Source: Alopecurus myosuroides (lineage: Eukaryota > Streptophyta > Magnoliopsida > Poales > Poaceae). From it: a stretch of DNA of 64,000 nt. The notes beneath the pieces are model-generated. The model did no database searches and had not been told where the DNA came from. It saw only the letters and a list, made by a program, of their open reading frames with translations. Where the stretch lies: positions 105,908,263-105,972,262 of the forward strand of contig CM054059.1 in the NCBI GenBank assembly GCA_028641055.1, in the 5' to 3' direction. The translations under genes were made by a program, and so were the position numbers. Positions 21,571-30,760 of this stretch are shown here, one piece after another (the first letter of the stretch is position 1; every line of letters starts with the position of its first letter).

Positions 21571-24300
21571 GCATCTTTTAAAAATCATTGTGCCTAACTG
21601 AAAGACGTTAAAGAAAAGCGCTACCGGGAGACAACCCATTTTATTTCTCTGTTTTCAACCCGTTTTCCTTTGTTTTATTTTGTTTTATTTGCACCTGGGT
21701 GTTGTCTATTTTCTTAGAAACCCCGCTGTATCTTTTCTTTTGTGTTTTTGTTGAGCCAAGTAAAGCCTCTAGTGGAAAGTTGAGGCTATATTTCGGATTT
21801 CTGCGCAGGAAACAGATTTCTGCTGTCCACTGTTTATTCCGTATAAAATCACAGAAAACTCAAATTGACCTGAGCTTTTTTGTGCGTAATCCTAGGCTGT
21901 ATACGCAACTTTTATTAGTTTACCATTTTTTTGATTTGAGCAACAGAAGATTTTCGAAAAAAATCATCTTTACCTGCTGTCCTGTTTTGACATATTTTTG
22001 CCAATAATTGCATTTGCATCTTAATCGCTTTCTTTTGGTGTTCTTTTGAGAAAAAGAGTTTTAAAAGAAGTTGTGACAGTAGCTAATGTGTTTTTGAGTG
22101 TTAGACATGTGTTTAAACCGAACCATGTGAATTTATTATTTCGATTGCACTAACGTTGCTAATGAAGATTGTGAGAAGTTTGGTGTGAAGGAAGTTTTCA
22201 AGGGTCAAGAGAAGAGGATGATATGATGTGATCAAGAAGAGAGAAGATCCTAAGCTTGGGGATTCCCCGGTGGTACATCCCAGCAAATTCCAAGAAGACT
22301 CAAGCGTCTAAGCTTGGGGATGCCCAAGGAATCTCCTTCTTCATCGACAAATTATCAGGTCACTTCTAGTGAAACTATATTTTTATTCGGTCACATCTTA
22401 TGTGCTTTACCTGGAGCGTTTTTTTTCCAGTTTGTTTGGTTTTCTTTTCTGTAATAAATGGTTGTATCTTATCATACTTGTGTGGGAGAGATACACTCTC
22501 CATTTTCATTGCTTAGAACACTCTAGGTTTCATTCTTATTTTTCTGTGAGTGTTCACTTTTTGCTAGTACTGCGTTTAGCCTTTGTTTTCATGCATCTCT
22601 TATTCAGAGCTGTTAGTTTTAGTAGTGTTATGTGAGTACTATCATGTTTTCTGTATCATAAGAGTATTTTTTGTTAAAACATATCTTGTATGGTGCTTGT
22701 TGGGAGAAGAAACTGTTGTTTAAAGTAGAATTTATAACAATGCAAGTAGAAGCTCGTATAGGCTGTTGCTAGAACTTTTTCATACCATGCTAAATGTTAT
22801 TTTAGTTCTAAAGCCTTGTGATGTTGAGTAGCATGAATAGCCTCAAATAGCTTAGAGTGTTTAATATGTCATTGAAAGATTCATGAGTTGTTCTTGTCAT
22901 AAGGAAGCATAAATTTATGGTATTCTCTTTCAAATGTTTTATTTGGTTGACTTGGCACATGCTCACACCATGTTTATGACTATGAACCAATCACGAATAG
23001 CCTCCATGAACACTTAGTTTTTGAACTATGATACCCCTTATGCTTTAATTAATGATGTTTATGTCGCTGTGCATGATTATGGCTCTTATGCTCTCTTGAT
23101 TTATCGCTCTCAGTCTTTTGCTAGCCTCCTCCTGTACTGAGTATGAGCTCTACTCGTGCATCCAACTCCCTTAAACCAAAGTTTTACCCATTGTGTCCAC
23201 CATATCTACCTACATGTGGTATTTAACTGCCACTGCAAGTAAATTGCTCATGTGTTACCTTTAAAACCTTCAAAATTACTCCTACTTTGTGTTTCTGTTT
23301 TTGCTCAGGAGGACGTCAATAGAGAATCTTTATGTCACTTGTTGATTGGATTTCACACCCTGGACTAGTGGCTTCATCCGCTTATCCAAATGATAGAAGA
23401 GCTCGCAGCGGGGTTCCCAGCCCCAAATTAATACACACAAAATCTCTTCACTATTTTTGCCCCTGATTTATCAGTCAAAGCATAATTGTGTAAATAAAAG
23501 AGAAAGAGGGATGACCTTCTACCCAGATACATCCTCCACATGGGACCCGCTCTTGTGAATCCAGTTGGCTTGTGACGTACGGTATTTTCTGTTTACCATT
23601 CGTTGACATTAGCATACATCTCCCAAAATATAGACACTCCTCCACGATATGTAATTGTTGGCAGGCACCCGCGGATTCGGTTAGCCATGGTTTGTGAAAG
23701 ATGGATGGGGGGAGTGTCAACCTTTTAATACCTCTGTTTGATAAAATAAAAAGCTCTAGCACATGAGTGATCCCCGCTTCCCTCCGCGAAGGGCCTTTCT
23801 TTTACTTTTATGTTGAGTCTCCATCTTCTAACTTTATGCACAATTAAGAGAGCATTTTTGCCATTCTTAGTTCTATGTGCATTGTCCCATAAATATCAAT
23901 AATTACTTCATGCTGTGATATTATTTGTTCTAAAATTATTTTCTCTAGTCTTCCTCATAGACTTTGAAGGTGTCCTGACATTTATGTTTTGCCCCACTCT
24001 TAAGGACTAGCGAAATATCACTTTGCCATGCTTTCTCTATACCTGCAACAAATGTTTATCTTTCTTTGCATTATTACTAGTGATCCTTTATTTGAGATAC
24101 TCTTCATGATGAAAAGTGATTGCTATGCTTTATTATTAAAGTTCTATTTATCATGTTTGTGTTAGAAGTTCTATGATCTCAGCTTGCATATGTCTTTACA
24201 TTTTTATGATCAAGATTATGTTAGTAGCATGTCACCTAAGAAATTATTGTTTTATCGTTTACCTACTCGAGGACAGGTAGGAACTAACCTTGGGGATGCT
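21571..24300. other. Element A 3' non-coding internal region
   Basis: No gene is recognised. Soon after the last ORF comes AAGCGCTACCGGGAGACAAC (about 21615-21635), shared with elements C and D. The block GTGAAGGAAGTTTTCAAGGG (about 22187) recurs in element D near 57192. TAAGCTTGGGGAT-like tracts occur near 22251 and 22311, and a final purine-rich tract CCTTGGGGATGCT directly precedes the right LTR. Confidence 0.6.
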
Positions 24301-25679
24301 TGATACGTCTCCAATGTATCTATAATTTCTGATGCTCCATGATAATATTATGCCAATTGCTACATGTTTTCTCCCTTCTTTATGTCATTTTTATAGATTT
24401 TCCGGGACTAACCTATTAACAAGGTGCCAAGTGCGAGTTCCCTGTTTTCTGTTGTTTATATTTTCAGAAATTATTTTCTGGAAATATTCTCAGAATTGGA
24501 AGATTCGAAAACCAGAAGTCTTAGAAGTCTAAGAACCATCCAGAAGTCCCGAAAGGGCCCCGGAGGGGGGCCACACCATAGGGTGGCGCCACCACCCCCT
24601 GGCCGCGACACCAGGTGGTGTGGGCCCCCTGGCCACCCCCTGGCATCGCCCTTTCGCCTATATATACTCCCCGATGCATAAACCCTAGAACAATCGACCT
24701 TTTTCACAAAATACATCCGTAGCTCCGCCGCCGCCGCTGACAAGTTTCGGGGGACATATCTCTGTTCTGGCACCCTGCCGGGACGAGGAAGTGCCCCCAG
24801 AAGCCATCTCCATCGACTCCACCGCCATCTCCATCGCCGTTGTTGTCTCCTATGATGAGGAGGGAGTAGTTCTCCCCCGAGGCTGAGGGCCCTACCGGTA
24901 TTCATGTGGTTCATCTCTCTCTCCCATGGTGTGATCTATATGTGATCATGAGCTTTGTAATCTATTTGAATTCGTAGATGTTACTCTTCATCTTTTGCTA
25001 CTCAAGTGCTTTATTAATATGAACTTTGGAGTCACGTTGTCCCGCGGTGTGAAGGTGTCAGTGTGCACACCGTGTGTGTCTCCTCTATGAATTGTGGTGT
25101 TTGTCTAGTACCTTCTAGGGCACTCATAGTGACAGCGTGGGGTTAACTAGACATGGGAATTCTTATTTTAAGAAATGCCTTTTGCAGCCCTACGCAATGA
25201 TTAGTGTTCGTTATCCAACCGGAGAGGGTTAGGAGTAGCATAGTGAAGATAAGATATTTAGTTATTCAATTATATGATCATTGTTGAGAGTGTCCACTAG
25301 TGAAAGTAGGATGCCTAGGCCTTGTTTCCAAGCATTGAAACACCGTTTTCCGCCTGTTCTACTACATGTTTGCTTGCTGCCATATTTATTTCAGATTGCT
25401 ATTATTACTTATAACCATCCATATTACTCGCATTTCACTATCTCTTCGCCGAACTAGTGCACCTATATACCTGACAAGTATATTGGGTGTGTTGGGGACA
25501 CAAGAGACTTCTTGTATCTTAATTGCAGGGTTGATTGAGAGAGATATCTTTGACCTCTATCTCCCCGAGTTCGATAAACCTTGGGTGATTCACTTAAGGG
25601 AAACTTGCTGCTGTTCTACAAACCTCTGCACTTGGAGGCCCAACACTGTCTACAAGAATAGAAGCGTGCGTAGACATCA
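24301..25679 (+). repeat. Right LTR of element A
   Basis: It starts TGATACGTCTCC and ends TAGACATCA, with TATATATA at 24659-24666. It is followed by the target duplication GGTTG (25680-25684). Confidence 0.92.
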
Positions 25680-25684
25680 GGTTG

Positions 25685-26594
25685 CCACTAAAACAACCCA
25701 CTCTGGAGTCCATTTCCAGCCCATTTTGGATCCAATCCGAATTCTGCTTCTTCTGCCTTTAGTGCGCGATCCTATAGGTTCACGCACGTTTAGACATGCC
25801 ACGAGTACACCTACTCGGCCAATAGTTGGTAGCGGCTTCTAGCAAAACGTGCCAACTCCCAAACGTGCATAAAGATCACATCAGACGAACCATCACATGT
25901 TTATGCTATTCCTTTTGCCTCACAATATTTGATCATGCTCCTAGCTGATCACTCTTTCTCGATCTTGTGAATCGGAATCCCTTTCCAGGTTAACTATTAA
26001 CCTTATTCAGCATGGCCATGCATTTCTGGATCCGATCACTCGAGGGGCCCAGAGAAATATCTCTCTCTAGTGAAGAGAGGGGCAAATCTCATCTTGACTG
26101 ACCATGCCTTGCAGCATGCTTCATGACAAACCCGAAAGCTACCTTTATAACTACCCTGTCACGGTGTAGCTTTTGATAGCCCCAAAGTAGGTCGATTCAC
26201 ATCTCAAGAACATGCGACAATCGCAGGTCTAAGGACAAAGCAAGCACAACGTGTAGAGAGAGAACTATTAAAATTGTTGTAACGTCTCAAGATGGGTCAG
26301 TCCAACACCATGTTCGTAACATGAGTTCACATTATTAGTTTGACATCACCATGTCTATGACTTGCGAAACATAGCCATCAACCAATACATGTGCTAGTCT
26401 AATGTCCAGGTGTGTCCTCACATAAACTCCGACTAGGGACATATTTAGAATAACCATGTAAGTAAAGAATTTCACAAACAAGTCACATACTTGCCAATCA
26501 ATACAAAGATATTATTCAAGGCACATTATTACAAATCATGGATACATAGATATATCATCATCTCTATGATTGCCTCTCGGGCATATCTCCAACA
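25685..26594 (-). mobile_element. Solo copia LTR, 5' part
   Basis: On the minus strand the LTR opens at 26594 with TGTTGGAGATATGCCC...GAGAGGCAATCAT, the typical BARE/Angela-like copia LTR start (compare TGTTTGGAATATGCCCTAG at 57946). It reads to the element A insertion at 25684 and continues at 3128. It is flanked at 26595-26599 by CGGAG. No internal copia domain is attached. Confidence 0.75.
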
Positions 26595-26599
26595 CGGAG

Positions 26600-27058
26600 G
26601 TGGTCCACGTTTATGTGGACACATCGTTTCTGTTCTGGCGGGAGCGCACCCCGCTGTCGTGGCATGCGGTGAGGCTCCCAATGGCATGGCGCTTGAGCGT
26701 GCGTCGTATCCCCGTGTCATCGGTGCCTCAGCTATACGATATCGAGGACCAGTCGTCTGACTCCGACGACTCCCTCAGAGACTACCTAGATGCCCTCGAT
26801 GAGGAGGAGGTGCCGCCGGATGACGCGCCACAGGAGGACGTGCCACTGGAGCAGCTACAGGACGCGGACGTTGAGGCTCTCCGCCGCGCCCTCCACGCGT
26901 CAGAGCTCGAGGATCACCAGATGTGGCCGGATCTGGAGGCTGCACTCCAGGCATCCGCCGCCGAGGCTCTTGTCCCATGGCCTCCCTGGGAGGATAGCGT
27001 GGCTGGACAGGCCTGGGAGCTTGTTGATTTGTGTGTGAAGAGGTGTAGATGTATCTAG
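26600..27058 (+). pseudogene. 3' part of the grass-type hypothetical gene
   Basis: These are 153 codons, in phase with the 20 codons at 1965-2024. The product has a VHVYVD / TPLSWHAVRLP / WRLSVRRIPV region, then an acidic low-complexity stretch and repeated amphipathic ALRRALHAS and AALQAS segments, ending at TAG 27056-27058. This arrangement resembles an uncharacterised gene family abundant in wheat-type genomes. I know of no function for it. The coding sequence itself is otherwise open, so the gene was probably functional or recently derived from a functional copy before the LTR insertion. Confidence 0.55.
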
Positions 27059-27780
27059 TGGCAGAGCTACGTATGGACAAAACTGGTCATCATTCGTCCA
27101 ATCTGATCCACTAAGTTCTACCACCGAATGTGGCACGATTGAGCTATCACGTTGGAAGGCCTTAGTTTCGTCGAATCGTTGAATGGAGAAACATGTCGAA
27201 CTCGAGCTTGATGTGTCAAGAGAATGAATCAAGGTGGACGGTCTTAGTGGAGAAGATCGGCATCAAGATCGAGCTCTAGAAGAAGAGAGTCACGATTAAG
27301 AAAAGAAAGGAGAATTTCATGATCTTGACTGAGTGATGAACATGATCCACATGTAGAGGCGACGCATGGCACGTTTCGTTCCACCATCTCGGTGACACTA
27401 GTGACATCCAGGACGACACCTACTGACACGGCGGAGACCGGCGACATCGACGTCGACAACGTTTGATTTGTGCATATGGCTAAACCTCGCGATGTTTTGA
27501 TGGCCGAGACTTTAAATTTGTGGACGAAACTATGTGTGTTTTCATTTCCGCAACTTCCAAATTGCAAAAGAAAACTATTAGGAAGGCATAGCAGGGGTGC
27601 GTCTGGATAGACGACCCCCATAGGCGGCAGCTCACACCGACAGCCCTAATACCCCTCGCCTGGCGCTGCTACCGACCATTATATGGGAGGAAGTGAGTGG
27701 GGATGCTCTTAGTTTCGTCAAATTATACATGGAGGATAGCTAACCTCTAAGGTACATCAAGTGTCCGGGATATCCTCTAA
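27059..27780. other. Intergenic DNA, no gene recognised
   Basis: A minus-strand frame at 27621-27244 is serine/valine-rich with no recognisable motif and is not called. No repeat boundary was identified until TAA at 27778. Confidence 0.5.
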
Positions 27781-28766
27781 GAGCATCTCTAACAGCAGCC
27801 CTAGATAGGGTAGCCACTTTGGGTGTTATAGGGCTCCCTATTTGGCTATTTTTGTTTTAGGGCAGCAAAACGGCTCCTGCACTGCACTCTATAGGGAAGC
27901 TACTTTGGGTGGAACTATGTTTTATTATAGGGATGCTTTTCGTGTTGACCAAGATAGGGCACTGCACTGCTCCAATGGCTGCCCTATATAGGGCACGGCT
28001 GCGGCCAAACTATGATTCAACTATGCATTTTTTTCATAAAACAACATCACAATCGAGCAAATAATTCGAGAAAAAAAAAGATTGAATCAACGCGAACACA
28101 ATTTCACATAACCATAACATAGTTCAAGCATACGATAGCTCAATACGAATGTCTCACGGTTCAACATAGAAATAACAACGAGAACACGAACAACAAACAT
28201 AACCAGTACTCCTCAATACGAATGTCTCATGCTCGTCGGCCGCGGCCGAGGCAGAGGCAGTGCAGCGAGGCGGTGGCTGGTCGACCACGGCCGGGGCAGA
28301 TGGAGGCGGCTTCCCGCGGCCTGCCGTGACCTTCCTCTTTGATTTCCTATTCGGCGCCACGTTCGCCTCCGCACCGGCAGCAGCCTTCCTCTTCGTCGTC
28401 TTCGGAGCGGCTGCCTTCCTCCTCGGTGGTGTCGGCGGCTTCATGGCGAGGATTTGGCTCGGCTCCACGGCGCCCACCAGACAAGGCGGCACGAGTCCGG
28501 GCTGGGACGGTGGCGACGGGGGCTACCGGGGCTGCGGGCATCGCCGTTATGCCGTCGGAAGGGGCGGCGAGCGTGGGGGGAGGGGGGCAGCCCCTTCGGT
28601 GCTCCAAATTTACATCACTTTGCTACATTATAGGCCATTGCTCTAATTTTTTTTAGTCAATAACCTATTTAGGGCAGCCGTTGAAGACCAATTTTGGCCG
28701 TTTTCTATCCTATATGACTGGTTTTATACATCTCTGCTCTATATAGGCATGCTGTTAGAGATGCTC
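27781..28766. mobile_element. PIF/Harbinger-type element (986 bp)
   Basis: Terminal inverted repeats GAGCATCTCTAACAGCA are present at both ends, with target duplication TAA at 27778-27780 and 28767-28769, the TWA target of Harbinger elements. Sub-terminal sequence is symmetric as well (TATAGGGCAGCC-type motifs on both sides). There is no transposase; a short basic ORF is carried on the minus strand. Confidence 0.85.
28154..28444 (-). CDS. Short basic ORF in the Harbinger-type element
   Basis: The 96 codons from ATG 28444 are rich in Lys, Pro, Ala and Arg (MKPPTPPRRKAAAPK start). The composition resembles the N-terminal tail of the DNA-binding ORF1 protein of Harbinger elements, but the Myb/SANT-like domain that would prove it is missing. 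It could equally be a composition-driven frame. GC content is much higher than the AT-rich flanks at 28020-28200. Confidence 0.3.
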   Translation of the reverse strand: MKPPTPPRRKAAAPKTTKRKAAAGAEANVAPNRKSKRKVTAGRGKPPPSAPAVVDQPPPRCTASASAAADEHETFVLRSTGYVCCSCSRCYFYVEP

Positions 28767-28769
28767 TAA

Positions 28770-29546
28770 GCGACACATTTTTGTCCGGCGTCCTATTAAA
28801 CATCATGGAAAAACTTTCCATGACGATTAGCGAGATAGCTCGGCATTTGGTGGGTAAGGCGAAAATATCCAGTAATACCACATCTTAAATAATAACATGA
28901 TACCACTTCTCAAAATTCAAATTTGCAAGTTCCAGAAATTCTAAAATAAATTTATGGGTGAACCAAATTCGAAATACACGCAGAGAAAGAAAAATAATAA
29001 TACAAATCCAACCTGAATAATATCATAAAAAGAAAAAACACAAAATGATACTTCCGTCCCAAATTAGTTGTCGTTGATTTGTCAAAATACGTATGTATCT
29101 AAATATATTCTACTCCCTCCGTTCCTAAATATAAAATGTTGTACCTATTGCTCATGTTGTCTAGATACATACTAATATGAGTGAACATATATACTAAAAG
29201 TTGTCTAGATATATGTAGACATGTATGTATGTAGAAAAAGGTTAAAACATGTTACATTTAGGAACGGATGTAGTGAAAGGAGTAGTATATAGGTACGAAA
29301 ACTAATTTGAGTACTATTCACATAGCAATTTGTCCTTTCCCCCCCGACCTACGGTGTCGTAGTGTTCCTGGGTAAACTGCATATGCTCTAGCCCAAGGAT
29401 GATTCAATAAACGCACCGCGACACTGCGTAGTCATCCTATACATTGCAGGAATTACCTAAATAATTTAGTCATGCTATACTTTTCTAACCTGAGTCGCTC
29501 CATGTCACTGACAGAGAAAAAGTGTGCCACGTTCCTCTTGTGCTAA
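28770..29546. other. Spacer with nested Stowaway-type MITEs
   Basis: An inner element runs from CTCCCTCCGTTCCTAAATAT at 29113 (after TA) to TTTAGGAACGGATGTAG near 29273-29283. It seems to have inserted into an older one, whose left end (CTTCCGTCCCAAATTAGTTG) is at about 29052 and whose degenerate right end (AACTAATTTGAGTA) is near 29318. Nothing else was recognised. Confidence 0.55.
29113..29283. repeat. Stowaway MITE
   Basis: Ends CTCCCTCCGTTCCTAAAT and, inverted, a degenerate CTACATCCGTTCCTAAAT; TA on the left side. About 170 bp, AT-rich interior, non-coding. Confidence 0.75.
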
Positions 29547-29928
29547 GGCTGGTGCCAATGCACCGCCCACTATTCACGGGCTATAGCCCCCGCCACGTCA
29601 CCTTCTCTCACCACTCTCACGCCACTCTCACGGACACGGTGCCAGTGCACGGGCTATAGCCCGGGCTATAAGATTCTCTCTCCCCACTATCGCCCGGCCT
29701 ATCGCCCCCATTGGCACCGCGTCGCCCCGCTATCGCCCCTCACTCTCGCCCGGCGCGGGCGCTATCGCCTCGCTAGCGCGGGCGGTAGGCCGGGCGACAC
29801 GGGCTATAGCCCGGGCGGCAGCGCCACCGCCCGCCGCCGCCTACCGCCCGCCCTACCGCCTCCTCTCGCCCGCCACCGGGCGGTAGCGCCCCTACCGCCC
29901 CGCGCTACCGCCCCGGTTGGCACCAGCC
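29547..29928. repeat. GC-rich MITE with TAA target duplication
   Basis: Terminal inverted repeats GGCTGGTGCCAA / TTGGCACCAGCC (right end read as GGCTGGTGCCAAC) are flanked by TAA at 29544-29546 and 29929-29931. The 382-bp interior is extremely GC-rich and built of palindromes (CGGGCTATAGCCCG at 29650-29663 and 29800-29813) and TACCGCCC repeats, so it would fold strongly. It is non-coding and lies about 700 bp upstream of the BAHD gene's TATA box. Confidence 0.8.
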
Positions 29929-30629
29929 TAAGACTAGCCTATGCCAAGTTATTGGCAGAAAAGAATTTGATGCAAACGTTGACAGCGTTGGTATACAAGA
30001 CAGGAAATGCAGATATGGGAGTCGTTTCTGTAGGGTCATTCTTGGCTACATGGTCCGGTTCAGCACAAGTTGGCGTTAGTACAGGTCTCAGCTGCTACGG
30101 GCCATGCCTGCACGTGACCTTCAAGGCATTCCAGCGCTCCTGCTTTCTGGATCGCGAAACCACGTTCGGTTCACCGCCGTTGTAAAACCTCCCCGACCGA
30201 CAGCGCTCCTCTGTCGCGACCCCTGAACTTCATGCAGCGGAGTCCACTGAAGAAGAGACGCCGCCGCCGCCGCTGCTGATATCGCAACGGACACGCACTG
30301 TTGTGTGCGCCACCGAATTGAGAAATTGAGATCCAATCCGCTACATTCCTCCGTGCCGTCCATCCTTGGACAGATCACACTCGGGCCAGCCATGGGCGCG
30401 GGATCAGAATTCAGAGAACAACCAAGCAAACAGTGTGCGCACGGATGGATCGGCAATCAATTCACCCACCGGCGGCGCCGGGCAACCGTAAACCGAACGG
30501 GCCGGGCATGCTCGTCCCGTGCGCCGCTGCTGCTGCACACGCACCGGGTCAGCGGGTCGCATTCCATCCCTCCATCGAACCACCGCCGTCCGTTCTTCTT
30601 CAGCTCCCCAACCAACTCCGCGCGCGCCG

Positions 30630-30637
30630 TATTTAAA
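30630..30637 (+). promoter_or_regulatory. TATA box of the CER2-like gene
   Basis: TATTTAAA in a GC-rich promoter, about 125 bases upstream of the ATG at 30761; the expected start of transcription is near 30660. Confidence 0.6.
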
Positions 30638-30760
30638 CCCCCAGCCCGTGCTAGCTCCTTCCCCCGGCCAACACAGCTAGCTAGCTTAGCCTGACAACAT
30701 CTCGCGCGCGGGCTAAACTTGCACGCACGTAGGTCGCAGCGGTTGCGCGGCGCGGTCGGC

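Larger units (their letters stand above)
3129..25679 (+). mobile_element. Element A: full-length Athila-like gypsy retrotransposon, non-autonomous, with nested insertions
   Basis: The element is bounded by LTRs at 3129-4502 and 24301-25679, both TG...CA, and by a perfect 5-bp target duplication GGTTG (3124-3128 and 25680-25684). A tRNA-Asp-type primer-binding site follows the left LTR and a purine-rich tract (CCTTGGGGATGCT) precedes the right one. The internal domain encodes only a gag-like protein; no RT, RNase H or integrase is found. It is interrupted by element B (5837-17983) and a Helitron (18272-20459). Removing both leaves about 8.2 kb. The LTRs differ by several percent, so it is clearly older than element B. 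Confidence 0.92.

Noticed and set aside
27244..27621. 125-codon minus-strand ORF
   Set aside because: Ser/Val/Leu-rich with no motif, no promoter and no splice structure; could not be supported.
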